From Apoda limacodes (Eukaryota; Arthropoda; Insecta; Lepidoptera; Limacodidae), in NCBI GenBank assembly GCA_946406115.1, contig OX291555.1:14526001-14590000 (forward strand): a stretch of DNA of 64,000 nucleotides, written 5' to 3'. Every line of letters starts with the position of its first letter. Positions within the stretch are counted from its first letter, which is position 1. This document shows positions 34,572 to 46,914 of the stretch, piece by piece. Below the pieces are notes generated by a model. That model saw only the letters and a list, made by a program, of their open reading frames with translations, searched no databases and was not told where the DNA came from. The position numbers and the translations under genes are program-made.

Positions 34572-35329
34572 GTATTTTCAGATTTTCCATGGGCAATATT
34601 AAATTATTCATAATAAAATGCTAATTCTTTTTAAAATTTTGTTCATTTGTTATGTTTACTCTCCCGAAAGCTTTAACAAAATTAGTACCTAAAGCGCAAA
34701 GTAAAAATTACTTGGGCCTTCCTGGTTACAAAGCAGGACTGCCGGACGATTTCGATGGTTATGGGGAAGTAGCGCCCTAATTTATGGCGTTGTTCCATGG
34801 AAATAAGGGTCCACAGAATAGATGATTCACTAAATATATGTTCACAAGAAACAACGGTAACGCGAGCAGTCTTCACAATACCAGATATATTAAATTATAG
34901 ACTTAATCATATATTTATGATTTCCGTCAGGAATTAACAGACGTACAAGTTTATTTTGAATAAAATACATTTATAATATTTTCTCTTCATGTCCCCGAAG
35001 AAGCGACTTTTCTTCATTAAAGTATAATACAAAATGTACCGGCTTTATGACGTTTCTTTAACTTAAAAATCAGATGGCCCCGTATTCTTTTAGAACAAAT
35101 AACCTGGATTCAACATCTCGGCTTACCTGAAACGAAAAAATAAAAATTTATAATTCATGTACAGTGTTACGAAGACTTCACTTTTCATTCAACTAGGCAT
35201 ATTAGATGTGAATAAATCATTTTTAATCTGTTAGGAGTGTACTGTGTACATTGTGAGCAGATAAAACTTAAACAGAAAATGTGAAGAAACTCTTTTTTGG
35301 ACTCTCCTTTACGGCTAAGATTTTATAGT
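34572..35329. other. Intronic DNA, nothing firm
   Basis: The minus-strand frame at 34682-34876 (64 codons) lies in a slightly GC-richer stretch but has no motif I know. On the minus strand near 35131 there is a good acceptor-like tract (TTTTTATTTTTTCGTTTCAG) without a clear exon behind it. Confidence 0.35.
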
Positions 35330-36215
35330 TTAGATCGCTTAAATACTCAGTTTTCGTACAAATTTTGTGGAAAAACTATAGCATCTCAAAGATTGATAAA
35401 ATATAAGTTATAAAGCTTGCTTTTTAGGGTTCCGTACCCGAAGGGTAATTAGCGGAACCCTATTACTAAGGCTCCGCTATCCGTCCGTCCGTCCGTCTGT
35501 CACCAAGGCTGTATCTCATGAACCGTGATAGTAAGGCAGTTGAAATTTTCACAGAAGTTGTTATAACGACAAATACTAAAAAACAGAATAAAATAAATAT
35601 TGAAGGGCTCCCATACAACAAACGTGATTTTTTTGCTCGATATTGATAACGGCAACAGGTAAGCGCTTAAAATATGCACAGAATATTTAGTTATATAGTC
35701 ATTTTAAAAAAACTAATTAAATTAAAATAAAACAAATATTTAAGTGGGGCTCCCATAAAACAAACGTGATTTTTTTTGCCATTTTTATAGATAATGGTAC
35801 GGAACCCTTTGTGCGCGAGTCCGACTCGCACTTGGCCGATTTTTTCTATTGCATCAACTTACAGAGTGATTTTTATTTATTGTATTTAATGCTAAAAAAA
35901 TCTGAAAGTGACAATAATTGTTCCAACACTTGTGCTAAGTTTCAACGCGTGTATTCCATTTCTTTGTTATGGAAGTTAGTCAAATCATTAGAATTCGTTG
36001 TTCTAGTGTATTGACTATAAATTTAAGTAAAAGGTAAAATAATGCGACTACAAAACCGTAAAAATGTAAAATTCCATATAAAAAACAGAAAGTTTCAAGT
36101 GAAATAAGTCACATGAGAAGACAAATAGATCTATCTCATAGCAATTTATATATAATTATGATATTGTGTAATTTTTAGTTCACCTATATGCACTTCGTTA
36201 GTATTACAGAAATTA
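35330..36215 (+). repeat. Dispersed repeat copy 3, split by a younger element
   Basis: The left part (about 35340-35425) matches 16488-16565 and the right part (35925-36215) matches 23700-23996 and 16595-16735. The interruption at 35426-35839 is a TCGGCCAAGTG-family element, so that insertion is younger. Confidence 0.6.
35426..35839 (-). mobile_element. Lepidopteran TCGGCCAAGTG element, copy 2 (nested)
   Basis: The plus strand reads AGGGTTCCGTACCCGAAGGG ... (CCGT)n ... CGAGTCCGACTCGCACTTGG CCGA, the complement of 962-1480. It lacks the extra segment found in copy 1. TTTTT flanks both ends, possibly a target duplication. Confidence 0.8.
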
Positions 36216-38451
36216 GAGAAACTAAATATATATATATTCTATTTAATAAAATATTGTACATAAAAATTACACATAACCACATACCTACACCGAGAGTAAA
36301 GATATTGTTCTAATTAAAAAGCATGCGTTTATTAAAATGCATTAATACAAAATTTTATTAATTTCGACATTTTTTTTACAAAACAATATAATTTTAAGTA
36401 CATTTTATAAATTTCATAAACTAATAAATAACACTGTGTGACACGATTTTTCTAACATAAATAAGATTACGTGATTTGAATTCCTTATTCCATTGTTGAA
36501 AACATTGTCAATTGATATGGTTGTCTAACACGTCACGTTTCTAAGTTATAGTGTCAATACTATTTACGTGTACCCTCGTAAAAAACAAAAGATCAAACGT
36601 TGTTAATTGCAGATTTCTTTTAATACTGAAGTCTGTACGACTATAAATTAAAAGTTTTAGTGGTCTTAAGATAATTCTAACAGTTTATTTGGGTAATCAT
36701 AACATTTTTTTCGAAAGTCATGAAGAAAAGTAACCACCGCAAGTGTTTAAATCATTTGTTTGTAATGAAAGAGGATTCTACTCTTCACAAGAGGCAAAGT
36801 TAATATTTCATCATTTTCTTTTGGAATATTTGGCTCATTTTTTATATTGACCACTTAAACCTCAGCTATTTTGATTCGTTGTCACTTGTCAATATATATA
36901 ACATTTTTTTTGTGTAAAATTAATAATTTAAATAAAAAATATGATATACAATTTTGATACTGTCTTTATTTATTTACAGTACATCAATTTATCATAACTT
37001 TAAAATGATACGTGTTACAAAAAATCTATTTAAGTTTTTCTGTTCAGCAGGTTTATTTTGATAAAAAATAGCCGTTTCATTAAATGTTAGAGCACAAAAA
37101 AAAAAATTTGTCACACAGTGTAATTTGTACTTCGGATTACAGAATTTTACAAATCCTATAAAAGTTTCCTCGAACTTATGAGTAAGGTAATTAATATCAA
37201 CATATAAAGCTTACTAAAGATTACTTACTGAAGATAAAACACTACTTGTCAACAGTGAAAGTCAATTAACGTTTACTAACACCTTTCTAAGAATTAGTGA
37301 AGTTTACTAATAACAAACATCATATCGTACCGCTACCAATCAAGGGTGAGGTCACGCGTCCTACATCAATTCGCATGTATACAAACCGAATCGCAACTGA
37401 ACATAGACCAAGGCATTCTCCAGGCATAACTCCTCACAAGGGCGGGGAATTCCCGGTTACCGCCGCTTTACTGTTGGTGACCATGAGCAAACAAATTTGA
37501 CGCACCTTCCGCCGCAGCCCTTCATCTACTAGATACACGTACCAGTTGTTCAACCATACGCTTCGCCTCACAGAGGTTCATCAGGACCTATCGGTGCTAC
37601 TGCTTATTGTAAGCGTGTTACGTTATTTCATTCCAATAAATTTTACTTGTTTTTCGTAAACAACACTGTTATTCCAACAACACTAGTTTTATTTCTTCTA
37701 GTAGACACAATTAGTAAAACTGATTGGTTACCGTCAGTGTAGTTTACTTGACCTCGGAATTACTAATATTTAAGTGATTATTAGTATTATTTACTTGTGG
37801 CTACTAAAGTTTTTTCTCCGTGTACATAACATCACGCCTTTTTCACAGAAGGGTTGGCAGAAACTAAAGACTACCATTTACTACGATCCTGGCGCACTTG
37901 TTTCGCTTCATACACGTTAGACGGTTTATACATATATTTTTTTTATATGGACTTAAAAAGTAAAAGGTCAGTTATTATACTTATTGAACTTTTTTATGCA
38001 TAGGTAAGTATATTAAATCAAAATTATGTAAAAGAGGAATGGAAATTATTAACACTATCTAAAATTGACGTTATCAAGATAATTCCATAAATATTTGCCA
38101 ATTCTGATGCAATCATAGCAAGAATCGCTGAAAAAAGAAGTTAAAGCAGCATATTAGTTAAATAACGAAGTCAAAGTCATAAAATTACTTCTTCAACCTC
38201 AATAAGACGCCAACGAGGCCTTCTTCACGCATCACCAAAATCCAACCCCACCTTATCAAACGTTAAAAAGATAGGGATATTTTTTTTTGTCGAGTAATAT
38301 TGAACCTTTTTTTTATCGCGAACATGGTAAAAGGTCGGTATAATGTGCTCTGGGGCGGATACAATCTCCATGATAGCAATATAGATAAACAAAGTTGTAG
38401 ACAGGGCTTGTAACATTTATTTTATTAGGCGCTGAAAACAGTGATTTTTTT
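36216..38451. other. Intronic DNA with one GC-richer patch
   Basis: Between about 37310 and 37640 the sequence is GC-richer (CAAGGGCGGGGAATTCCCGG, CCGCCGCAGCCCTTCATC) and ends with CCAATAAATTTTAC, a polyadenylation-like signal. It may be a solo LTR or other retroelement remnant, but no boundaries could be fixed. The 67-codon frame there has no known motif. Confidence 0.35.
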
Positions 38452-38650
38452 AGGGTTCCATAGTAAAACGGGACCCAATTACTAAGACTTCGCTGTACGT
38501 CCGTCCGTCTGTCACCAGGCTGTATCTCATGAACCGTGATAGTAAGACAGTTGAAATTTTCACAGATGATGTTGCCGCTATAACAACAAATACTAAAAAA
38601 CAGAATAAAATAAATATATAAGGGGGCTCCGATACACCAAACGTGATCAT
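38452..38650 (-). mobile_element. Lepidopteran TCGGCCAAGTG element, copy 3 (truncated)
   Basis: Shares AGGGTTCCA, GTCCGTCCGTCTGTCACCAG, GTATCTCATGAACCGTGATA and AATAAAATAAATAT with copy 2, then stops at AAACGTGATCAT, about half the full length. Frames overlapping it are by-products. Confidence 0.75.
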
Positions 38651-39243
38651 TGGTAATCATAATCTTGGTAATCCTAGCCTTAATGCTTAACCAACATAGT
38701 GCAAACGAAAGAGTTGGCAACAAAATCTTGTTAGATAATCGTGAATAGTTAGCAGAGGGCGTCGTAGAATATGCTCCAGAAGATTTTCCAGGGGTGGGGA
38801 AATTTACGTATTCATTTCATGGCCATCTTTTTAGGAGGCAGAAAACTTGAGCAAAAACAAGGATGGCGCAATATGTTTTTGAGCGTGGGTAACTAGTGCA
38901 GCTTTCATTGAAATAAATGAAATACATAATTAATTTATTATTTACATCATTGTTATCACAATAAATGCCTTTTCTCAGGGTTCAAAGCACTATCACGGCT
39001 ATGCTTAAGAAAAGGTGTTAACTAATAGCATTTAGAACTTTTGAAGATTTCTTTGCTAAAACTATGAAATAATCAGTGAAAAGGGGTCAGTTTAGGATTT
39101 TTTTCTATCCAACAGAAGTTTATTAATCGTGTTTTCAGGGTTTGAGTCATATTCCGAAGAACAAGGTCATTGAATTTTAGTCAGATCTGCTCAGCGTATC
39201 TGGAGAAACCATGGCCAAAAAACAGCTTCTTAAGCGTAAGTAA

Positions 39244-39402
39244 GGCTAAGAGCGCACTACGAATTTTAATCGTTGCGAATAAGAATCGCCAATCTGTGAA
39301 CAATACCAAACACACACACACTGCGAAAACAAAACGTTTGATTTTAAAGCATTGTTGTTTGCGATTATATTTCCCAGTTTTAAAATAGTAGTGTGCTCTC
39401 AG
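39244..39402. mobile_element. Possible small inverted-repeat element
   Basis: CTAAGAGCGCACTACGAATT at the left and AATAGTAGTGTGCTCTCAG at the right are imperfect inverted repeats about 120 bp apart. No convincing target duplication was found. Confidence 0.4.
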
Positions 39403-42101
39403 GGTTATAGCGAAACAACTATTGCCTGGTGATCTCACCAAGCAGATATACCTACATGTAACAGTACAGCTGTAAAAGAAAGACAGGTCGGTTGCTAGAT
39501 GAATTTCATTAATGTACAAAAATATAATGTAGAACCCATTACAAGAATCGCGATAAACGTCTAATAGACTTCATTAGCATAAATTTCACATTGTACATGA
39601 ATAACAAATTTTAAAAATTAGGTTCAACTTTCGATTAATAAATGTTTGAATTTATCTCAAAGATCAATAAATTATTAACAATATTTATAATAGATAAACT
39701 AAATTATAACATGGAAATACTTTTTCTTTTTTATCTGTATTTTTTGTTAGTAGTTTAGGCTTTTACTAACAATGTAACAGGTGCTAAGAGTAGGTTCAAA
39801 ATTAAATACAGACTCAAAATACCCAAAAATCGAAATACTGTGCGCAAAATACGTTTCGTAGTTTAAGCTACACCTGATCGTAAAAAACCTTCATACATAC
39901 ACGAAATCGCAGTTGAAAGTACGTCTTTGCGGAGTTGTTTTATTACTAACCTGAAAAGCGGGGTGAAAATAAAACTTTCTAATATATACGACAAAAATTA
40001 AATTCTGTATTGTGCGTCATAATTTAGTGCCATCGCCGTCTGTGGTAATATGTGACAACTATTTTTCTGAAATAGCTTAAGATCTCTCGAAATTTTAATG
40101 ATCACTTGCATTTTGTTTATCATACAGAATTTATGTGAAAGCAATTTAGCACAAAGCGTAATAAATTTTGACTTTGACTTTGATTTTTGTAACTACGGCA
40201 CGTCGGTCTTACTTACTACACTACACTGAATACTAGTTATACTAGAAAGTCTTAAGAAAATGCATTCAGTACCAGCTGTGGCAATAAAAACTTAAAATTT
40301 AAATAATCATCTATAATTTCCTTGTAGGTGTAGTATAAAGCACTATGTTACACTAGGGAGAAAATGCAATTCCCACCTCATATGTTTTTCCAAATTACAC
40401 CCTCGTCGGTAATCGGTAACTTTCACCCATCGGTAAACAATGTATGTAAGTGTTAATTTATTTTGCGCACATCATTTCTAATTTAACATTCTTACCAAAC
40501 TAGTGTTTCATTAAAATACTAAAGAGGGCAAAAAATACTGATATGTCAGGAAAATTCCTGTTGCTTACCCTATCTGTAGAGTGGAATAATTGAACCAGGC
40601 TTGAAATTTACATAACCACTGGGGAAGGTCTTATCCTTCAAGTTAATCCGTCTACAATATGATTTAGGCACTTTCGAGGAAGATTAGATCTAAAATGTAC
40701 AGTACAATGCTTTCAATGTAGGTAGGTATTGTATATTTCGGTATATGTATTTATTTTATTAGATATATAATTCTTAACCTTATATCCTCCTATTACAGCG
40801 GAAATTTCACTTAAACTCCACCGGTATTTGCAAAGAGGTTTTTGCTGATTATATGTCATATCCAACCATTGTGACCATCAAAGTGGTAGACTTGAAATTT
40901 TGGTAAATACTTATGCCAATCCTATATGCTAAGGAATCAGAAATAATAATATTTTAAACTATAATTGTTTATTATTGTATTGCAAAATAAGCAACATAAT
41001 CAAATTGCTTTCTCTATTTATTTAGTTTTAGGCTTTTACTATACCTATATTATATCTATTAATAATGCTTGGGTACAAACAGATTGCACAATCCCGATAA
41101 TTAGAACGTCTGTTCGACAGATACTAGCAATTAGGAAGCGTTCGATTCCTAACATTCGACGTTGCATCGCTGAGTACATTTGACGATACACATCGAAATG
41201 TGTAATTAGGCCAGCGATAGATATCAACTCACGTTATTGTACGTAACGTATACGACACCAACACGATGTAACACTCAATAGTACATATAGTAAGAGACTA
41301 ACAGACATGCAAGAGTTAATTATAATAGCAGCTTCAGGTACCATATCAATCAGACGATGCGTTCTCTGATAAGATACCTACAGATTGTTTTGCTGACGTC
41401 ACAGAGACACGTTTAGATTACACGTCTTCGCAGGTAAGTTCTTCCAGGGTCATGTTTTTTTATTAAAGTCAAGTCACTGTTTACGTTTAGCATAATGCTA
41501 CTGAATGTACATTATAATAAATAAACTTTTAAATTCCTGCTAGTAGGCATTGAAAGCCACATCCGTATAGCGGACAAAACCGCATACACATACATGTATA
41601 TCTATGTAAAAAATCAAATCTAAATCGGGACTGACATTTCTGAATGAACATAACCCACTAGACTGGAAGAGGGTGTACTAGGAGGTGCTGAGTTCACAGA
41701 TCGAACAGGCGACATGTGCTCCAATTAGAGCCCGATCGACAGATACTAGCAATAAGGAGCACAGTATGTCACGGGTTGTTACTACTGCAGTTTTTCTGTA
41801 GATATTTCTAATTTGCTCTTCGAAGAAAGCGAATTTTGAGAATCCAAGTGTTGAAAATATAAAACCATATAGTCATAAGCTACTCTTATTTTAGAACGTT
41901 TTCTATACTCTTCAAATATATCTGTGAGTTTTAGTAGGCATTTTTGCTAGGGTGGCCGTTTTTAGCAGAAATGCCAACTACAATTCACTGATATATATAT
42001 CCTGCAAACAATGCAAAACGTTCTAAAAGTAGCCAATGATAAGTTTTATATCTTTAACCTTTAGATTTTTGTGACTTCGAAGAGAAAATTAAAAATAACT
42101 G
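39403..42101. other. Intronic DNA with weak dispersed repeats
   Basis: CGACAGATACTAGCAAT(T/A)AGGA occurs at about 41115 and 41740; GAGTTCACAGATC at about 41690 and 42679. A run GACTTTGACTTTGATTTTTG at about 40169-40190 looks like a LINE tail. TGACGTCA is at 41394-41401. No genes. Confidence 0.4.
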
Positions 42102-42611
42102 ATGGCGGCGCAAGTTAACTGCTATACACCCCTTAACAAGATGAAATACGCCTTAAAACGAGATCTAGTTAAGAACGTAACACAAGAGTTCAGAATGAGC
42201 AAAACACTAAAAGTTGCTAATAGTGAACTGAAGACATGTAATTTATTTAAAGGGGCTTCTACCGCTTCACTGTTACTTAGGAGCACACTACGTCACGGAT
42301 TGCACTTTAAATATACATTTGACTTAAACATGCTCGGAAATATTCGGATAAGGTTCGAAAATGGATCACGAAAAATACAGTACCTACAGACCTACAGTGC
42401 AATCTTCTTTGACCCGGTGTCCGTCGCTAGCGTCAAAAGAGTTTGTTGTGTGACCAGGGGGCCAGAAACGTTCGTTGCACTATACGTTGTTAAAAAATTG
42501 AAAAAAAAAATGTATGGGTGCAATGCCAGTGACAAAAGCCTTTATAATAAAGTAATTAAAGCAAGCATAAGCATAAAGCATAAGCAAGTAATTAAAATAC
42601 CTGCACGTTAA
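42102..42611 (+). CDS. Unsupported 169-codon open frame
   Basis: One of the longer continuous frames outside recognisable transposon genes. It starts MAAQVNCYTPLNKMKYALKR and shows no family motif, signal peptide or membrane segment. Bases 42395-42482 inside it are a mini inverted-repeat element that also occurs in three non-coding places, so the C-terminal half is probably not real protein. Most likely a chance frame. Confidence 0.12.
   Translation: MAAQVNCYTPLNKMKYALKRDLVKNVTQEFRMSKTLKVANSELKTCNLFKGASTASLLLRSTLRHGLHFKYTFDLNMLGNIRIRFENGSRKIQYLQTYSAIFFDPVSVASVKRVCCVTRGPETFVALYVVKKLKKKMYGCNASDKSLYNKVIKASISIKHKQVIKIPAR
42395..42482. mobile_element. Mini inverted-repeat element, copy D
   Basis: CAGTGCAATCTTCTTTGACC at the left and GGCCAGAAACGTTCGTTGCA + CTA at the right; TA precedes and follows. 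The shortest of the four copies (88 bp). Confidence 0.65.
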
Positions 42612-42918
42612 AGCAAAGTAATGTTTCTTGATGAGGGTAACCCAATTGAATAAAAAGATTAATATACACTAGATGCTGTCGAGTTCACAGATCAGATAAG
42701 CGACATATGTTCACATTAATAATAATTAACATCACACTATGTCGCAGCTGTTTGGAAAATGCTATACTTTACCTATTCCATTACCGACACAAACACCTAT
42801 GCACCTATGTATAATAAAATCTGGGTCAAACTTAAGATAAGATATCGTCAACTAAACTTGCATTTCTAATACTCATATGGAAAAAGATTCCGCATGAATT
42901 CTAAAAGCACAATACATA

Positions 42919-43020
42919 CAGTGCAAGAAACTTTTCAGACCTTGGTAAGTTGACACCATTTCAATATTTCGACTCTGGTTTTGATTTTTGACCACCGGGT
43001 GAGAAGAGGTCTTTGCACTA
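42919..43020. mobile_element. Mini inverted-repeat element, copy C
   Basis: CAGTGCAAGAAACTTTTCAG at the left and GAAGAGGTCTTTGCACTA at the right, flanked by TA; the centre shares ACACCATTTCAATAT and TTTGATTTTTGACCA with copy A. Confidence 0.7.
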
Positions 43021-43770
43021 TACAAATTCGAAGATAATGGTACCTACTCATAAATCTTATCTACACTAGTATGTACTGAAACCAGCACCAAACCTTATTA
43101 GTGGAAACAGCTCAAAGGGTCTTAACTAATTAAAGGGCATGTTCGGAGACACTTGCAATTAGCGACATCGTGTTCAGCTCCGACGTTCCAATAGGGTTGT
43201 CGATGCCGCCAAAATGTTAGAAGCCGAACGTGTTTTGCTTTATATGCAAACTAACTATTAAAAATTTTCCCACATGTATTATGATATGTAAAATTGTACG
43301 CATGAATTTTGGGCTAAATAATATAAATAAATCGTGTAGGAAATAAGTAGAACGAAATAAAAAGCAGTGTCGCTCAATATTATACTTTCGAATCCTTGGT
43401 TTTTGGATGTAAAATATTATTTTGCTCTCTTGTACTCCTTCATTCTACAATTTCCTAAGCATGTGCCGATTTTTGTCATTACTTTTGAAAATAGAACACG
43501 AGAAGTGTACGTAACACGGCAAAAACAAGTCAATTGATGAAGTATTTTTTGAAAAAAAAACGCGCCGCAATGTTCTATTGTAATTAATTCCAGGCATGCT
43601 AGGGTGTCTACATAAAATTTTAATTAAATTTTAAGATAACCAAAATTATATACATTTTATGGTAATAATACAAATTACGAATCCACAAGGAATGTAGCAA
43701 TTGAGGGCGCCTGTGTGCTAAGAACCTACGATACTGTGCTACGATACTCAGTGCTACGACGCTACAATAC
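43021..43770. other. Intronic DNA with a GCTACGATAC mini-repeat
   Basis: Near 43723-43770 the decamer-like unit CTACGATACT/CTACGACGCT recurs four to five times. Nothing else recognised. Confidence 0.4.
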
Positions 43771-43930
43771 TAAGGCCCGGATAAATAGCCGTGGCTTAGA
43801 CCAAGTTACATTATTAGACAGAGACTTAGCAAGGGTAATGTAATTAAATGCAATAACGAACATAACTGAGGCCCGTTATAATAGCCGTTCTTTAGACAAA
43901 GTTTTAATTCTTGCTAAGACAGAGGCCTAC
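43771..43930 (+). repeat. Two diverged units of AGGCCCG...ATAGCCGT...TTAGAC
   Basis: AAGGCCCGGATAAATAGCCG + TGGCTTAGACCAAGTT at 43772 and GAGGCCCGTTATAATAGCCG + TTCTTTAGACAAAGTT at about 43868, about 96 bp apart. Complementary fragments (CAGGTCTAAGCAAT) occur near 44024, hinting at an inverted-repeat element about 270 bp long. Confidence 0.5.
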
Positions 43931-44725
43931 TTCGAGTATGTTTTAATATACATTGCTTAGACATACACACGTTGCTAAGCATGTTCTTATTGTTAGCTAA
44001 GCCTGAGTAACGAAAATCCTTTACTCAGGTCTAAGCAATAATGATAAAACATAGAGTCAAATGCTCAAATGTCCATGAATTTTTTTTTCTAGCTTTTTAC
44101 GTCGACTTATGTAAGGGTTACCATACTCAAATGGGAGAGGTGCGAGGGAGTGAGGAAATAATTCTAGTACATAAGTACCTACGGTACCGTCGTCGCGTAT
44201 GTTCACAAGTTAAAACTCGCACTCGTCCGCTTTTTCGCTCTTTAAGGCATTTGATGCACGCAGGTAAAGGTTGCAAGCCATACAGCGTTGTCGATAAACA
44301 AAACTGTTTACTAATGAATTTACATAAAAAGAGTAGAGTAAGAGTAAGTATAGAATTTTAGGTACAAATAAAAATGATGCTACAACTTCTTTTTATTTTT
44401 TCAATCACTCATACTATTTTAAATCCAAAAAGTCAACATAAAATATGTAAAAGCCCTAATTATTCAAATACAATTTTTTTTTTCTTTTAAGAAGGCTACT
44501 TTGCTAACCTAATTTGTTATTCCTTTTTAGGTAATAAATTCAAAAATGAACGAGCAATTTTATTTCAAATCTATAATATTCTCAAAATCACATTATTTGT
44601 ATCGGCTTGAACTAAGCAGCAGTTAAGATATGTGTGCCCTAAACCACCATTACGTGTTCAACGATCCATTATATCGCAATTCGCACAGAATAAATAATTT
44701 ATGCCTCAAACAGATTCTAAAGACG

Positions 44726-44759
<34 letters not shown>

Positions 44760-45879
44760 AAATCTATCATAAACGTATATATATAAATGATACGTATCAT
44801 TAAATCATAATCCAGTTTAAAACAAAACAAGAAATGTCAACGAAGTTATTCAATTTCATCTCCTCTATTTACCGTAGTCCTAAAATAACGCAAAGTTCGC
44901 CCGAGGGCGCTTCGCTAAAAGGCTCGTGGAGACTGTGCAAACATCACGTGGGCGAGAGAATTTAAGATCTGAACGCTTTTAGATCTCGACTTGCTGATAG
45001 TTTATTGAACTTTCATTTGAAAACATCTTTTTAGGGACTTAAAACTATAATCAGGTAGCTATAGAGTTTATTTCCAGTAATTCTCGTTCCAAAAGAGGCG
45101 AGAAATTGTTTGCACAATGATGTAATGAAATAAAAGTTTCCGTCAGTAGGAAAAGGATTTGGCTGTCAAGTTTAAAGACATATTTTATTAGTATAAATAC
45201 GTAGACCTAACACAACGACATATTTTGTTAAACTTGAAACTGTAAAAATATGGCACAATATTAATTTTGTTCTTAGTAATTTTTTTTCTCCGAAATATTC
45301 CATTTATTATATTATCTACTTATTAATTTCTACTGCACATTAACTTGTTTGATTCTAGTTAATGTTTTTGTATTTAGTATCAACTTTTGTTCATCGTCAT
45401 TACATGCGGTAGTTGTATTTATTTGTGGGTCACGCTGCGATTAGCGTACAATGTGGCGGTTGTAACGCGAGCACGGAATGTTTGCAACATTGTTGGTGGT
45501 AAATGCTGCGCGACATGTTTCATCCGACACGTAACACGCAACCGCCCAACCTAACATCACAGTAGAGGTATATGTTACATTTTATGCGTTAATTTCTAGT
45601 TAATTAATGATTTGGGATTAAAATGGAAAATTTAGAGGCCAGCTATATAAACAGAATGAAAGTGAAGTAGGTATCACCACGTTTGTTTTCGGTTTTCAAT
45701 AAAGAAGTAATTTTGAATGAAACGTTGCTAACTTCTGATGGTAAAGTTATTATTATCAAGATCTTATGATTATTTTTTATCATCATTTCAGGCTTTTTTT
45801 CCTTGCAGTGAGTTAATTATTATTTTTATTTAATAATATCTTGAAATTTTGAATCAAAATGAAGGTATAGCGCACGAAC
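43931..45879. other. Intronic DNA, AT microsatellite and weak inverted repeat
   Basis: (AT)n tracts lie at about 44728-44760. GGCGGTTGTAACGCGAGCAC at about 45452 and CGTAACACGCAACCGCCC near 45531 form an imperfect inverted repeat. The 106-codon frame at 44041-44361 has no known motif. Confidence 0.4.
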
Positions 45880-46075
45880 AACTTGCGCCTCCTGAAGATG
45901 CTTCGTGTTGAGGCGAAACACGTGTCGTGTTTCGTAGCAATTTAGAGGTGTAATGTTATAGTAAAGTTGGCATCGTCCACATACGGAGGAAGGTGCACTC
46001 CTACATGTGGATGGTGTACTGCTGTACATGAGTGCTACTGAGTTGTTTTCAGCAGATGTGCAAGGCAATAATATT
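45880..46075 (+). repeat. Dispersed repeat with CCTGAAGATGC...GGCGAAACACG box
   Basis: CGCCTCCTGAAGATGCTTCG + GGCGAAACACGTGTCG is a box I recognise from repeats in many arthropod genomes, near the 3' end of retroelements. Following sequence to about 46075 is included tentatively. Confidence 0.4.
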
Positions 46076-46234
46076 TTATCATAATAATGAATTTCCGCAA
46101 AGTAACGCCTGATTCTATAAATAATTTAAAAAAGCACTTGTTGACTAGACTATTCCGAATACTTCAGATTGAGAGCGTCAGTCAGTGATCACTTGTAAGA
46201 ATCAAATCCTGTGCGAACTTAAATTAACGATGTG

Positions 46235-46525
46235 ATAACTTTTCGATTGACATATTACTTACAATAAAACGATATTTAATCATATTGGGGCACGGCCTAC
46301 CCTCATCAGCAAAGGTGATTTGGGCCATAGTACACATGCAGGCCCAGTCCGGATTGTGGACTTCACATATGTCTTTTTTTGACATATACAGGTTGTTTTC
46401 CTTCACCGCTGAGCCAGTGGTGTGAATAATCCATGTACTTGAGATATAAGAAGAATTACTTAATGGTAACGGGGCTCGAACCTCCGCTGCTCAGGACGCA
46501 AGGTAAAACCCCTCTATGCCAACAC
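46235..46525 (-). mobile_element. tRNA-derived SINE
   Basis: Read on the minus strand it has a pol III A-box-like TGGCATAGAGGGGT (46508-46521) and a B box GGTTCGAGCCC (46472-46482) about 25 bases further on. The conserved body motif GGTGAAGGAAAAC (46394-46406) and CCTGCATGTGTAC (about 46328-46342) follow. This order is the design of a widespread lepidopteran tRNA-type SINE. The head is too diverged to be a working tRNA. Transcription would run on the same strand as the hnRNP L-type gene. Confidence 0.7.
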
Positions 46526-46870
46526 CAACTAATTTTAATAATATTTTTTTCGAAAATAAACCTGGACCTGCTAAATCCTACTATTCGCACAAAAAAAAAA
46601 AACATATTACACAAACCTCAAAGCGCAAGTGAAGCTATCCTTCTACTTTTATTCTTTCATTGCTACAACAAATAAAATTAATAACAAAGTCGCAAAACAA
46701 AGTAAACTGTTACTACAAAGAGCTCATCTGGTAAATAAGACCAACGAGTCTTCAGACATTTCATTACGACAAAACCAACTGGACATTAGCGTTCAGGATC
46801 ACCCATAAAACTTTACGATGCGGCTTTCTGTCCCGTACCACAGCGACTGCGGCTTGTAAACTAAATTATA

Positions 46871-46914
46871 CACGTGACGTCACTCGAAGGTCCTCCGGGA
46901 AGACGGTGACGTCA
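46871..46914. promoter_or_regulatory. Two CRE palindromes, one fused to an E-box
   Basis: CACGTGACGTCAC at 46871-46883 joins an E-box (CACGTG) and a CRE (TGACGTCA, 46875-46882). A second TGACGTCA lies at 46907-46914, 32 bp further on, about three helical turns. CREB/ATF-type bZIP factors bind this octamer. No promoter or exon is adjacent, so an intronic enhancer role is only inference. Confidence 0.3.

Noticed and set aside
35090..35135. Microexon on the minus strand after TTTTTATTTTTTCGTTTCAG
   Set aside because: Only the acceptor is convincing; the supposed exon starts with GTAAG, itself donor-like, and meets a stop soon after.
38313..38723. 136-codon minus-strand frame
   Set aside because: Overlaps the TCGGCCAAGTG-family repeat; the same text elsewhere in the window is non-coding.
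46430..46525. Functional tRNA gene on the minus strand
   Set aside because: A and B box-like sequences are present, but I could not form acceptor and anticodon stems, and SINE body sequence follows directly.
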